From MPNP01 sp965116235 (lineage in GTDB: Bacteria; Pseudomonadota; Alphaproteobacteria; Rhodobacterales; Rhodobacteraceae), in assembly GCA_965116235.1 (NCBI GenBank), contig OZ220496.1, positions 1,984,001 through 2,048,000 of the forward strand: 64,000 nt of DNA. Reading direction: 5' to 3'. Each line of letters begins with the position of its first letter. Within the stretch, counting starts at the first letter, position 1. The notes under the pieces are model-generated. The model was not told the origin of the DNA and ran no database searches. It worked only from the letters and a program-made list of their open reading frames with translations. The translations under genes and the position numbers were made by a program. Below, piece by piece: positions 1-9,793 of this stretch.

Positions 1-355
1 AACGCGGGTGCATTGGATTTGCCAAGACGCGGTCATTCGTCGACAATTGTGGGCACTGTTTCGGCCAACCCCAGGGAAGATATCCGCAAATGATCTTGTT
101 GCTTTGTCTGTGTGTCAATGACTTTAGGGACGAATGGATTGTTTCCAATGAAAGCCTATGAATTCTCCTTCACTCGATCAATGACAGGCTTTTCTCCGTA
201 CCGCCGGCCGAGCTCATGAAGATACCCGGTTTTCTGTTCCGAGAACGAAGAGCTTCTCGGTCGAGTGACTTCAATGATTCATGAGACAGCTATAAATTTA
301 TTCCATGGCTGAAAAAAGTACGTGAACTCCTCTATATGGTGCATGATGAAAAGGG
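1..355. other. Left-edge stretch with no assignable gene
   Basis: At the left edge the three forward frames stay open to stops at about 91, 119 and 150. One of them could be the tail of a gene that begins outside the window, but none gives a recognisable C-terminus. From about 150 to 355 I see no convincing coding frame, tRNA or strong terminator. The stretch probably holds the promoter region for the miaB side. Confidence 0.3.
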
Positions 356-655
356 GTGGTCGTGCCTTCCGATGAACGAGTGATGATTACGATGCGAAGC
401 GACATGTCTGTAGCATTTCGCCAGACCGTAGCGGGTGGCAGATGTGTCCTGATCGACGAATTTGGCCGGAAGGCCTTGCGAGTTCCGGATGTGCTGCGAA
501 ACTCCATCCGGATAGGTTTGGCCAGTGATCCAGCAATCCCGTCCGACCAGATGCTTGCCGAATTGCCGGCTGCCCACCGGATTTTTCTTCTGACGCGCGA
601 GCCGCTATCGTCTGCTGGCCCCTCACTGAATGATCGTATATACCATGTCGGATAA
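356..655 (+). CDS. Hypothetical 99-aa protein upstream of miaB
   Basis: An open frame starts at a GTG at 356 and ends 11 bases inside miaB. I do not recognise the product. It has no membrane segment, no cysteine cluster and only a mixed charged composition. A short overlap with the next gene is typical of translationally coupled genes and weakly supports it. Against it, the start codon is GTG without a clear ribosome site, and an opposite-strand frame covers the same DNA. It may be chance. Confidence 0.3.
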   Translation: MVVPSDERVMITMRSDMSVAFRQTVAGGRCVLIDEFGRKALRVPDVLRNSIRIGLASDPAIPSDQMLAELPAAHRIFLLTREPLSSAGPSLNDRIYHVG

Positions 656-1979
656 GCGCGTGCCCAAGAAACAAGTGTTTGTAAAAAACTTTGGCTGTCA
701 GATGAATGAATATGACAGCGAAAGAATGATCGAAGCCTTGGCTCCTTCAGGATACGAGGAGAGCCAGTCGGAGCAAGGTGCGGATCTGGTCATTTTGAAC
801 ACCTGTCATGTCAGGGAGAAAGCAACGGAGAAGATTTACTCTGAACTGGGCCGACTGAAGCCGCTGAAGTTGGAGAATCCCGACCTCAGGATTGCTGTTG
901 CAGGCTGTGTGGCTCAGGCTGAAGGTCAAGAGATAGTTCGTCGTCAGCCCATGGTTGACATGGTTCTCGGACCCCAAGCTTATCACCGCCTGCCGGAAAT
1001 GGTCGCCGAAAGCGGGGATGGTAAGTCGCTTGCTCTTGACTTCGAACAGGACGAAAAGTTTGAAGCCTTGCCTCGACGACGCTCGAACTCCAAGGGCGTG
1101 TCGGCCTTTCTGACGGTTCAGGAGGGATGTGACAAGTTCTGCACCTTTTGCGTAGTCCCTTACACGAGAGGCAAGGAGTATAGCAGACCGGTGGATGAAG
1201 TGTACGCTGAAGCCAAAGCTCTGGTTGAGGCGGGCAGCCGGGAAGTCATTTTGCTGGGGCAGAATGTCAATGCCTATCGTGACCAAAGGCAGAAAAACGG
1301 AGGCTGGAGCTTGGCAGATCTGATCTGGAAACTGGCCGAAATTCCAGACTTGTGGCGAATCAGGTTTGTAACTTCACACCCCAACGACATGTCGGAGGAT
1401 CTAAATGTTGCCTTCCGTGATTGTCCCAAACTCATGCCTTACCTTCATCTGCCGATTCAGTCCGGTTCAGACCGCATACTGAAACTTATGAATCGGAAAC
1501 ATACGGCCGCTGAGTATGTGGATATCATTCGTACCGTGCGTTCCTACCGACCGGATATTGCCGTCTCAGGCGATTTTATCGTCGGGTTTCCGGGTGAGGA
1601 GGAAGAAGATTTCCAACGTACTCTCGAAATTGTCAAGCAGGTTGGGTTTGTCAAGTCGTTCTCGTTCCGGTATTCACCTCGACCCGGCACCCCAGCAGCA
1701 GACCGGAAGCTGGCTGATGGCAATCAGCTGAAAGCCCGCCTGGCAACATTGCAAAGGCTGCTTTTGGAGCAGCAGCAGATGTCGCTGGTCAATTCAGTGG
1801 GGAAAACCTCCCATGTGCTTTTTGAGAAACAAGGGCGTCATCCTGGGCAGTTGATCGGCAAGAACGAGCATTTTCAGGTGGTCAATGCCGCAGCTCCAAC
1901 TGAAATGCTAGGCTCGATGGCGGAGGTGAAGTACACCACGGCCAATCCCAATTCTCTGTCGGGGTGCGTGATCAATTGA
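645..1979 (+). CDS. miaB: MiaB, tRNA-2-methylthio-N6-isopentenyladenosine synthase
   Basis: This is a radical-SAM methylthiotransferase that adds the 2-methylthio group to i6A37 of tRNAs reading UNN codons. The N-terminal UPF0004 domain has the three cluster cysteines C18 (NFGCQMNEYDS), C54 (LNTCHVREKA) and C88 (VAGCVAQ). The radical-SAM cluster is CDKFCTFC at C162/C166/C169, followed by VPYTRG. A C-terminal TRAM-like region follows. The length of 444 aa is normal for MiaB. I prefer the ATG at 645 (MSDKR) over the in-frame ATG at 630, because the protein then starts directly before the conserved KQVFVKNFGCQ segment. In many alphaproteobacteria phoH and ybeY follow miaB; here a formate dehydrogenase gene follows after 61 bases, so that order is broken. 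Confidence 0.96.
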   Translation: MSDKRVPKKQVFVKNFGCQMNEYDSERMIEALAPSGYEESQSEQGADLVILNTCHVREKATEKIYSELGRLKPLKLENPDLRIAVAGCVAQAEGQEIVRRQPMVDMVLGPQAYHRLPEMVAESGDGKSLALDFEQDEKFEALPRRRSNSKGVSAFLTVQEGCDKFCTFCVVPYTRGKEYSRPVDEVYAEAKALVEAGSREVILLGQNVNAYRDQRQKNGGWSLADLIWKLAEIPDLWRIRFVTSHPNDMSEDLNVAFRDCPKLMPYLHLPIQSGSDRILKLMNRKHTAAEYVDIIRTVRSYRPDIAVSGDFIVGFPGEEEEDFQRTLEIVKQVGFVKSFSFRYSPRPGTPAADRKLADGNQLKARLATLQRLLLEQQQMSLVNSVGKTSHVLFEKQGRHPGQLIGKNEHFQVVNAAAPTEMLGSMAEVKYTTANPNSLSGCVIN

Positions 1980-2040
1980 TTTTGCGAGAGAAAAGATTAT
2001 CCTGCCGAGGGCAAAACGGGATCATCAGGATCAGGACGTT

Positions 2041-4815
2041 ATGACGGAAACGATCAAGTTCATTCTGGACGGGCAGGCCGTTCAGGCCGAGGCCGGTGAA
2101 ACCATTTGGGAGGTTGCCGACCGTCAGGGCAACGAAATCCCGCATCTGTGCCATTCCAATGAGGTGGGCTATCGACCGGACGGCAACTGTCGGGCCTGCA
2201 TGGTAGAGATAAAGGGTGAACGCACCTTGGCCGCTTCCTGCATTCGGCAGCCAACCGAAGACATGGAAGTGATAACCAACAACGACCGTTCCATGAAGGC
2301 CCGCATGATGGTTATGGAACTGCTTTTGGCTGACCAGCCGGACCGGGATAGAGCTCACGATCAATCGTCCCGGTTTTTTTCCACGGCCATCGATCAGCAG
2401 CTGGATAATTCTCGCTTTCCCCAACTCTCGCCTCACATGGTCCCGACAACGGACCCAACGCATCTGGCCATGGCGGTCAATCTTGATGCCTGTATTCACT
2501 GCGGCCTTTGTGCACGAGCCTGTCGGGAAGTTCAGGTGAATGACGTCATCGGCATGGCTGGCCGAGGTCGCAAGTCACAGATTGTCTTTGATTTCAACGA
2601 TCCCATGGGACAGTCGACCTGTGTGGCCTGTGGTGAGTGTGTCCAGGCTTGCCCCACTGGAGCGTTAATGCCTGCTACCGTGCTGGATGACGATCAGGTT
2701 GGCGACAGTCAGGCTTATGACAGGGACGTCGTCAGCGTGTGTCCTTTTTGCGGGGTGGGGTGTCAAGTTTCGCTCAAGATAGACGGCAATGTCATAAAAT
2801 ATGTCGATGGGCATGATGGTCCGGCCAACGAACAGCGTTTGTGTGTCAAGGGACGCTTTGGCTATGACTACATCGCGCATCCTCATCGACTGACCCATCC
2901 TCTGGTCAGAAGAGGCGATGCACCGGCCAAGGGCTTGAATGTCGATCCAGAAAATCACGACCGGTTCTTTCGCCGAGCGACTTGGGAAGAGGCTCTTGAG
3001 TTGACCGGGCAGATGCTGTGCCGATACGAGAATGATCATGGAGGGACGTCGATTGCCGGCTTCGGATCAGCGAAGTGCACCAACGAGGAGGCATACATAT
3101 TCCAAAAACTGATTCGGCAAGGCTTTGGACACAACAATGTTGATCATTGCACGCGACTGTGCCACGCGTCATCGGTTGCAGCCCTGATCGAGAACATTGG
3201 TTCCGGAGCAGTCACGGCAACCTTCAACGAAATTGAGAATGCTGATGTGGCCATTATTATCGGTGCCAATCCCATAGAAAATCACCCGGTTGCGGCAACC
3301 TATTTCAAGCAGTTTGCCAGAAGAGGCGGGACTCTGATCGTGATGGATCCGCGATCAAGCGAGCTCAAGCGTTACGCCAAACACATGCTGAACTTCCATC
3401 CTGGGACCGATGTTTCGCTGCTGAATGCCATGATGCATACGATTGTGGAAGAAAAGCTCTACGATCACGATTACATCGACGAGCATACGAAGAATTGGGA
3501 GGAACTGCGCAAGCATCTGAAGGGATTTGCACCAGAGAAGATGTCAAAGGTATGCAAGATCGAGGCCGACGTCATCAGGGAAGTGGCTCGGATCTTCGCG
3601 CGTGCCGATGCCGGCATGATTTTTTGGGGAATGGGCATATCGCAGCACATTCATGGAACGGATAACTCAAGATGCTTGATCTCGCTGGCTCTGATGTGTG
3701 GACATGTTGGCAGACCTGGCACCGGCCTTCATCCGCTCCGGGGTCAGAACAATGTCCAGGGAGCTTCGGACGCCGGCTTGATCCCGATGTTCTTGCCCGA
3801 CTATCAGGACGTGCAAAAGGACGAGATCCGTGCGCATTTCAGGCAGATCTGGGGTGCCAGGGACTTTTCCGGTTCCGCTGGCTTGACGGTCACCGAGATT
3901 ATTGATGCCATTCACCAGGATCAGGTCAAGGCCATGTACATTCTTGGTGAAAATCCGGCCATGTCCGATCCGGATGTCGTTCATGCCAGAGATGCACTGG
4001 CCAAGCTGGAGTTCTTGGTTGTCCAGGACATCTTTCTGACCGAGACGGCCAATTATGCCGATGTCATTCTTCCCGCCTCCGCCTTTGCCGAGAAGAACGG
4101 TACTGTTACCAACACGAATCGTCAGGTACAAATGGGCCGCAAAGCTGTCGAACCGCCGGGCGAAGCGATGGAAGATTGGTGGATCACCAACGAGATTGCG
4201 AAAAGGATTGGCCTTGACTGGAACTATGCGCATCCATCAGACATTTTTGCCGAGATGAAACAGGCCATGCCATCCCTGAACAACATTACCTGGGAACGTC
4301 TGTCGAGGCAGAATTCTGTCACTTATCCGAGCTTGAGCCCGACCGATCCAGGGCAGGCAATTGTTTTTGGGGACCGCTTCCCGACCGAAGACGGCTTGGC
4401 CAGATTCTCGCCCGCCAGCATTGTCGCTCCAGACGAAAGCCCGGACCAGGAATACCCCATGATTTTGATCACTGGGCGACAGTTGGAGCACTGGCACACG
4501 GGATCGATGACGCGGCGATCAAGGGTCTTGGATGCCGTCGAGCCCGAGGCCTTTTGCTCTTTGCATCCAAACACTCTGCGGCGATTGGGCATCGGTAGAG
4601 GTGACATGATCACCGTCGCGACCCGACGCGGCAAGATCAGCATTTCAGCTCGAGAGGATCGCAATATACCACACAACACGATCTTCATTCCGTTCGCCTT
4701 TGTTGAAGCCGCCGGGAATGTCCTGACCAATCCGGCCGTGGACCCATATGGCAAGATCCCGGAGTTCAAGTTTGCCGCGGCTCGGATTGACAGCAAGCCA
4801 ACTCGTCCGGTCTGA
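2041..4815 (+). CDS. fdhA: Formate dehydrogenase catalytic subunit, Mo/W-bis-MGD, cysteine type, with N-terminal ferredoxin domains
   Basis: This 924-aa molybdopterin oxidoreductase probably oxidises formate to CO2. The N-terminus is a [2Fe-2S] ferredoxin domain with C37, C50, C53 and C67. Two [4Fe-4S] motifs follow, CIHCGLCARAC (C151-C161) and CVACGECVQAC (C194-C204). The catalytic-domain [4Fe-4S] site is CPFCGVGC (C234/C237/C241) plus C268. The metal-ligand position is a cysteine (TRLCHASS, C374), not selenocysteine. The C-terminus is a molydopterin dinucleotide-binding domain. This layout matches the large subunit of NAD-linked formate dehydrogenases (FdsA/FdhA type), but no flavoprotein or NADH-binding subunit and no fdhD lie beside it. 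Partners must be elsewhere if it is NAD-linked. A related respiratory-type role cannot be excluded. Confidence 0.9.
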   Translation: MTETIKFILDGQAVQAEAGETIWEVADRQGNEIPHLCHSNEVGYRPDGNCRACMVEIKGERTLAASCIRQPTEDMEVITNNDRSMKARMMVMELLLADQPDRDRAHDQSSRFFSTAIDQQLDNSRFPQLSPHMVPTTDPTHLAMAVNLDACIHCGLCARACREVQVNDVIGMAGRGRKSQIVFDFNDPMGQSTCVACGECVQACPTGALMPATVLDDDQVGDSQAYDRDVVSVCPFCGVGCQVSLKIDGNVIKYVDGHDGPANEQRLCVKGRFGYDYIAHPHRLTHPLVRRGDAPAKGLNVDPENHDRFFRRATWEEALELTGQMLCRYENDHGGTSIAGFGSAKCTNEEAYIFQKLIRQGFGHNNVDHCTRLCHASSVAALIENIGSGAVTATFNEIENADVAIIIGANPIENHPVAATYFKQFARRGGTLIVMDPRSSELKRYAKHMLNFHPGTDVSLLNAMMHTIVEEKLYDHDYIDEHTKNWEELRKHLKGFAPEKMSKVCKIEADVIREVARIFARADAGMIFWGMGISQHIHGTDNSRCLISLALMCGHVGRPGTGLHPLRGQNNVQGASDAGLIPMFLPDYQDVQKDEIRAHFRQIWGARDFSGSAGLTVTEIIDAIHQDQVKAMYILGENPAMSDPDVVHARDALAKLEFLVVQDIFLTETANYADVILPASAFAEKNGTVTNTNRQVQMGRKAVEPPGEAMEDWWITNEIAKRIGLDWNYAHPSDIFAEMKQAMPSLNNITWERLSRQNSVTYPSLSPTDPGQAIVFGDRFPTEDGLARFSPASIVAPDESPDQEYPMILITGRQLEHWHTGSMTRRSRVLDAVEPEAFCSLHPNTLRRLGIGRGDMITVATRRGKISISAREDRNIPHNTIFIPFAFVEAAGNVLTNPAVDPYGKIPEFKFAAARIDSKPTRPV

Positions 4816-4910
4816 TGCAGGCTGAAAAATGAGTCCTGTCTTCAAGATGCAATCGCGGTCTGATGCACGGCTTGTGGGCTCTGCGGTGCCTTTGCGACTG
4901 GCATGAAGAT

Positions 4911-6866
4911 ATGGATCAGGACGTAAATCATACAATACCCAGCTTGCTTGCTCGGAATGCCCGGCGACTTGCTGGACAGGCAGCCAGTCGGGAAAAGGAG
5001 TTCGGCATCTGGCAGAGCTGGACCTGGGAAGACGTGCAGCATCAGGTGGAAGAAATTGCCTTAGGCTTCCTCTCGCTTGGCGTCCAGCGCGGCGATCACA
5101 TCGCAATTCTGGGTCGCAACCGCCCCAAACTGTACTGGTCCGCTGTAGCGGCTCAGACAATTGGAGCCGTCCCGGTTCCGATATATCAGGATGCAGTTGG
5201 TGAGGAAATCGGTTACGTGCTGGGTCATTGCGAAGCCAACCTTGCCGTGGCTGGGGATCAGGAGCAGGTTGACAAGATTCTTGAGCAGCAAGACAAGTTC
5301 AAGTCTCTGAAGAACATTGTCTATCTCGACCCCCGGGGGCTGAGAAATTACGATCACGCTCACTTGGTGTCCTTTGCTGACATTCACAAAAACTTCGCCG
5401 CGAACAAGAACCGGCATTATGCCGAACTGGAAGCTCGGCGGCAGAGCATTACACCCGACGATGTCTGTGTCATTCTCTATACGTCCGGCACAACCGGCAA
5501 TCCGAAAGGAGTTGTTCTTACCCATCGCAACATCATCTTTGCATCGAAAGCCTCGACAGATTTTGATTCGATCACGGACAAGGACATCGTTCTTGCCTAT
5601 CTGCCCATGGCGTGGATTGGAGACTTCATCTTCTCCATTGGCCAGTCCTACTGGACAGGATTCTGTGTTTGCTGCCCTGAATCCCAGCAGACCATGATGC
5701 AAGATCTCAGAGAGATTGGTCCCACGTATTTCTTTGCTCCGCCTCGAATATTCGAATCACTCCTGACCAACTCCATGATTCGGATCGAGGATGCGAGCGC
5801 CATCAAGCGCAAGCTGTTTCACTTTTTCCTCAAGCATGCCAAGATGGCTGGAATTCCCATATTGACTGGCCAAAGGATTTCTGTCGGCGATCGCCTTTTG
5901 TACCAGCTTGGCAATCTGCTGATTTATGCCCCACTGCGGAATGTTCTCGGACTGAGCAGGGTTCGGGTCGGCTATACGGCCGGAGAGGCAATCGGGCCCG
6001 AGATATTTGATTTTTATCGATCCCTTGGAGTGAATCTGAAACAGCTCTATGGCCAAACCGAGGCATCGGTTTTCATTGCCATGCAGCCGGACAATGAAGT
6101 CGCATCCGACTCGGTCGGAACCCCGTGTCCGGGTGTCGAAGTCAGGATTGATGACACGGGAGAAATCTTTTACCGGTCACCGGGCGCCTTCAGGGAGTAT
6201 TTCAAGAATCCCGAAGCCACGGCATCGACCAAGGATAGCGATGATTGGGTCGCGACTGGAGATGCGGGCTTCTTTGACGCGGAATCCGGACATGTAAAGA
6301 TCATTGATCGAGCCAAGGATGTCGGCAAGTTGCAAGACGGTCGACTGTTCGCTCCCAAATACGTGGAAAACAAGCTGAAGTTCTTCCCCGAGGTGCTTGA
6401 GGCCGTCCTTTTTGGCAACGGACAGGAATTCTGCACGGCACTGGTCAATATTGATCTGGTTGCTGTCGGGAATTGGGCTGAAAGACACAACGTCGTGTAT
6501 GGTTCCTACCAAGAGCTTACGGCTCACCCGGAGGTGAACGGGATCATTGAAAACAACATTCGTCAGGTGAACGCCGATTTGGCCAAGGATGCCAATCTGT
6601 CCGGTTGCCAAATTAGAAGATTCCTGATCCTTCACAAGGAGTTGGATGCCGACGATGGGGAGTTGACGAGAACCCGCAAGGTTCGGCGACGTATTATCGA
6701 AAAAAAGTATGACACTCTGGTTGCCGCTCTCTACAATGGAAGTCGTGAGGTCGGCGTGACCTCTGAGGTTACCTACGAGGATGGTCGAAAGGGGTCGGTT
6801 TCAGCGTGTCTCAAGATTACGGATGTTGATACCTCGGACAGCCACGACGCGGCTTTTGGCGGATAG
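4911..6866 (+). CDS. AMP-forming acyl-CoA synthetase (long-chain fatty-acid-CoA ligase type)
   Basis: This is an ANL-superfamily ligase of about 651 aa that activates a carboxylic acid to its CoA thioester through an acyl-adenylate. The adenylation signature is YTSGTTGNPKGVVLTHRN. Further motifs are YLPMAWIGD, YGQTEAS and the ATP/hinge segment WVATGDAGFF. The overall layout, with an interrupted C-terminal domain, matches long-chain acyl-CoA synthetases that sit beside HAAT transporter genes in Proteobacteria. I chose ATG 4911 (MDQDVNHT) because the upstream extension from 4863 is cysteine-rich and unlike the family. It is the first gene of a cluster with a HAAT ABC importer and a second CoA ligase. 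The true substrate, fatty or aromatic acid, cannot be read from the sequence. Confidence 0.85.
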   Translation: MDQDVNHTIPSLLARNARRLAGQAASREKEFGIWQSWTWEDVQHQVEEIALGFLSLGVQRGDHIAILGRNRPKLYWSAVAAQTIGAVPVPIYQDAVGEEIGYVLGHCEANLAVAGDQEQVDKILEQQDKFKSLKNIVYLDPRGLRNYDHAHLVSFADIHKNFAANKNRHYAELEARRQSITPDDVCVILYTSGTTGNPKGVVLTHRNIIFASKASTDFDSITDKDIVLAYLPMAWIGDFIFSIGQSYWTGFCVCCPESQQTMMQDLREIGPTYFFAPPRIFESLLTNSMIRIEDASAIKRKLFHFFLKHAKMAGIPILTGQRISVGDRLLYQLGNLLIYAPLRNVLGLSRVRVGYTAGEAIGPEIFDFYRSLGVNLKQLYGQTEASVFIAMQPDNEVASDSVGTPCPGVEVRIDDTGEIFYRSPGAFREYFKNPEATASTKDSDDWVATGDAGFFDAESGHVKIIDRAKDVGKLQDGRLFAPKYVENKLKFFPEVLEAVLFGNGQEFCTALVNIDLVAVGNWAERHNVVYGSYQELTAHPEVNGIIENNIRQVNADLAKDANLSGCQIRRFLILHKELDADDGELTRTRKVRRRIIEKKYDTLVAALYNGSREVGVTSEVTYEDGRKGSVSACLKITDVDTSDSHDAAFGG

Positions 6867-6901
6867 GGTGAAGATGATCGGTTTGTCGAGTGAAGAGTAG
6901 C

Positions 6902-7672
6902 ATGGATACTCCGCTCATGGACATCAGGAACGTCACCCTCCGATTCGGAGGAGTTGTGGCCTTGGAAGATGTGTCCTTTGACATCAGGAAAGGGGAAATA
7001 AGGGCCATCATTGGCCCGAATGGTGCCGGCAAATCGTCGATGCTCAACGTCATCAACGGCTTCTATGTACCGCAAGAGGGTGAGATTTGGTTTCAAAACG
7101 AACTGCGTCGCGCAATGCGACCGCATCAGATTGCCCATCTCGGAATTTCCCGTACGTTTCAGAACATCGCGCTTTTTGAAGGGATGACCGTTTTGGACAA
7201 TATCATGACCGGCCGAAACACATTCATGAAGTCCAGCCTTCTCACCCAGCTGTTCTGGTGGGGCAAGGCTGAAAGAGAAGAAACAGAAAACCGTATCATA
7301 GCGGAGCGGATCATCGACTTTTTGGAGATTCAATCGATTCGCAAGACTCCAGTTGGTCGACTCCCATACGGGCTGCAAAAGCGAGTGGAGCTGGCTCGAG
7401 CCTTGGCTGCTGAACCCCAGTTGCTGCTGTTGGACGAGCCCATGGCCGGCATGAACAATGAAGAGAAGGAGGACATGTGCCGCTTCATCCTGGATGTGAA
7501 TGAAGATCTGGGAACCACCATCGCCTTGATTGAACATGACATGGGTGTTGTCATGGATCTGGCCGATCGTGTTGTCGTCATCGATCATGGGGTGAAAATA
7601 GCGGATGATGTGCCGGCCAAGGTTCGCAGTGACCAAGACGTGATTGATGCCTATCTCGGAGTCGCCCACTAA
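6902..7672 (+). CDS. livG: HAAT ABC transporter ATP-binding protein (LivG type)
   Basis: Cytoplasmic ATPase of a branched-chain-amino-acid-type importer. The Walker A motif is GPNGAGKSS, the signature region is LPYGLQKRVELARAL and the Walker B motif is LLLLDEPMAG, followed by IEHDMGVV. The C-terminal tail ends in an AYLG-like motif typical of LivG. ATG 6902 is preferred over GTG 6890, since the protein then begins close to the conserved MDIRNVTLRFGG segment. The gene lies 35 bases after the acyl-CoA synthetase and 15 bases before the first permease. The surrounding ligases suggest the importer carries a carboxylic acid, not an amino acid; that is inference from context. Confidence 0.92.
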   Translation: MDTPLMDIRNVTLRFGGVVALEDVSFDIRKGEIRAIIGPNGAGKSSMLNVINGFYVPQEGEIWFQNELRRAMRPHQIAHLGISRTFQNIALFEGMTVLDNIMTGRNTFMKSSLLTQLFWWGKAEREETENRIIAERIIDFLEIQSIRKTPVGRLPYGLQKRVELARALAAEPQLLLLDEPMAGMNNEEKEDMCRFILDVNEDLGTTIALIEHDMGVVMDLADRVVVIDHGVKIADDVPAKVRSDQDVIDAYLGVAH

Positions 7673-7687
7673 AATGGAAGAGCGCTA

Positions 7688-8671
7688 ATGCAGACATTTT
7701 TATTCGCCTTGGAAGTATCATTGAACGGTTTGATGGCCGGTGTCCTGTATTCGCTGGTGGCTCTCGGGTTTGTGCTGATTTTCAAGGCTTCGGGAGTCTT
7801 CAACTATGCGCAAGGCGTCATGGTCCTTTTTGCGGCCTTGACATTGGTCGGGCTGCAGCAGGGAATCGTTCCTTTTGAACATCTCATAAACACGGTGTTT
7901 GGAACCAGCATTCACGGGTTTGGATGGAACATGCCGACTATTCTTGCCTTGCTTCTTACGCTGGTGGCCATGGTGGTGCTGGCCCTGCTGGTTGAAAGAT
8001 TAATACTGCGTCGGCTGGTCAATCAAAATCCGGTCATACTGTTCATGGCAACAATTGGCCTGGCCTATTTTCTGGAAGGTTTTGGCGACCTCATGTGGGG
8101 TGCGGACATCAAGAAGCTCGATATTGGCGTGCCCATGGGGATATCGGACTCGGTGGAACGGTTCACATTCGATTCTCTGGGCTACGGCTTCTTTATTGAC
8201 CGGCTGGACATTACGGCCGCCATTTGCGCGGCCATTCTGGTGGCTGGTCTGACAATATTTTCCCAGTACTCAAAGATGGGTCGAGCCCTGCGAGCGGTTG
8301 CTGATGATCATCAGGCGGCTCTCTCGGTCGGTATTTCACTGCAGCAGGTCTGGGTTGTGGTCTGGTGTGTGGCCGGTTTTGTGGCTCTCATAGCCGGCAT
8401 TTTCTGGGGAAGCAAGTCCGGCGTGCAATTCTCCCTTTCCCTCGTGGCTCTCAAGGCTCTCCCGGTGCTCATGCTTGGCGGACTCACCTCAATCTCTGGC
8501 GCCATTGTTGGAGGCTTGCTCATCGGGGTGGGCGAAAAACTCTTCGAGTTTCTGGTCGGACCGCTCATTGGCGGGGCGACCGAGAACTGGTTTGCCTATG
8601 TGGTCGCTCTCGTCTTTCTGGTCTTTCGGCCACAGGGGCTGTTTGGTGAAAAAATCATTGAGAGAGTCTGA
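7688..8671 (+). CDS. livH: HAAT ABC transporter permease (LivH type)
   Basis: Inner-membrane permease of 327 aa with about eight hydrophobic segments. The N-terminus has the family pattern SLVALGFVLIFKASGVFNYAQG. The cytoplasmic coupling region SKMGRALRAVADDHQAALSV is the LivH-type EAA-like loop. The C-terminus has LMLGGLTSISGAIVGGLLIG. It pairs with the LivM-type protein encoded two bases downstream. Position inside the cluster makes co-transcription with the flanking genes very likely. Confidence 0.93.
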   Translation: MQTFLFALEVSLNGLMAGVLYSLVALGFVLIFKASGVFNYAQGVMVLFAALTLVGLQQGIVPFEHLINTVFGTSIHGFGWNMPTILALLLTLVAMVVLALLVERLILRRLVNQNPVILFMATIGLAYFLEGFGDLMWGADIKKLDIGVPMGISDSVERFTFDSLGYGFFIDRLDITAAICAAILVAGLTIFSQYSKMGRALRAVADDHQAALSVGISLQQVWVVVWCVAGFVALIAGIFWGSKSGVQFSLSLVALKALPVLMLGGLTSISGAIVGGLLIGVGEKLFEFLVGPLIGGATENWFAYVVALVFLVFRPQGLFGEKIIERV

Positions 8672-8673
8672 GC

Positions 8674-9750
8674 ATGTTTTACCGCGAGGTTGGAGACTTC
8701 AAGACGTCCTATCCTGATGACACCCAGACTTTTCGGATTGGTCTGGACAAGTACGCGTACTATTTCATTCTGGCTGTGGCCTTCATCGTCGTTCCGACGG
8801 TGATCAACGATTACTGGGCCAGTGCCGTGATGGTACCATTTCTGGTCTGGGCCATTGCGGCCTTGGGACTCAACATACTGTCGGGGTATTGTGGTCAGAT
8901 TTCACTCGGAACCGGCGGTTTCATGGCTGTGGGAGCCTATTCCTGCTACAAGTTCATGACAGCCTTTCCCGACCTTAACATCGTGTTTTGCATTCTTTTG
9001 TCGGGACTGATTACCGCGGCCGTCGGACTTGTCTTTGGCGTTCCTTCACTGCGAATCAAGGGCTTTTATCTTGCCGTGGCGACCTTGGCGTCACAGTTTT
9101 TTCTCGTGTGGCTGTTTAACCGGGTTCCGTGGTTTTACAATTACTCGGCCTCGGGTCAGATATCGGCTCCTGAACGAACGGTTTTCGGCATTGCGGTAAC
9201 CGGTGCCGATGTAAGCCCCTGGGCTCAGTACATGATCTGTCTTGTCTTTGCCTTTGCCTTGGGGTGGGCGGCTCGAAACCTGACCCGTGGAGCATTGGGC
9301 CGAAGTTGGGGCGCAACGAGGGACATGGATGTGGCCGCTGAAATTATTGGCATCAATCTGCTGATGTCGAAACTGTCGGCCTTCGCCGTTTCGTCATTTT
9401 ACATAGGCATTGCAGGAGCCCTGTTTTTTGCCGTATACCTTGGAGCCGCGGAAGCGACGGAAGCTTTTGGCATAAACCAGTCGTTTCTGGTATTGTTCAT
9501 GGTGATAATAGGGGGACTGGGATCTATTCTGGGTTCATTTGTCGGCGCCGCCTTCATGGTCTTGTTTCCGGTCTTGATCAAGAATCTGCTGGTCGGCTGG
9601 ATGGGTTGGGATGCAGCCTTGGCCACGCATCTGGAGTTCATTTTTGTCGGCAGCCTGATCATCATGTTCCTGATACTGGAGCCTCACGGATTGGCCCAGC
9701 TATGGCGACTGGGCAAGGAGAAACTCAGATTGTGGCCATACCCGCACTGA
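8674..9750 (+). CDS. livM: HAAT ABC transporter permease (LivM type)
   Basis: Second inner-membrane permease, 358 aa. The motif GYCGQISLGTGGFMAVGAYS corresponds to the conserved GQxSLGxxAFxGxGAY segment of LivM proteins. A later segment, FLVLFMVIIGGLGSILGSFV, is the usual C-terminal glycine-rich helix pair. An N-terminal soluble extension of about 25 residues (YPDDTQTF region) precedes the first helix, common in the alphaproteobacterial versions beside acyl-CoA synthetases. The start codon follows the livH stop by two bases, which implies translational coupling. Confidence 0.93.
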   Translation: MFYREVGDFKTSYPDDTQTFRIGLDKYAYYFILAVAFIVVPTVINDYWASAVMVPFLVWAIAALGLNILSGYCGQISLGTGGFMAVGAYSCYKFMTAFPDLNIVFCILLSGLITAAVGLVFGVPSLRIKGFYLAVATLASQFFLVWLFNRVPWFYNYSASGQISAPERTVFGIAVTGADVSPWAQYMICLVFAFALGWAARNLTRGALGRSWGATRDMDVAAEIIGINLLMSKLSAFAVSSFYIGIAGALFFAVYLGAAEATEAFGINQSFLVLFMVIIGGLGSILGSFVGAAFMVLFPVLIKNLLVGWMGWDAALATHLEFIFVGSLIIMFLILEPHGLAQLWRLGKEKLRLWPYPH

Positions 9751-9793
9751 TTTGGTTGCACATGTGCAAGTCATCGGAATAAAGGAGGAATAT

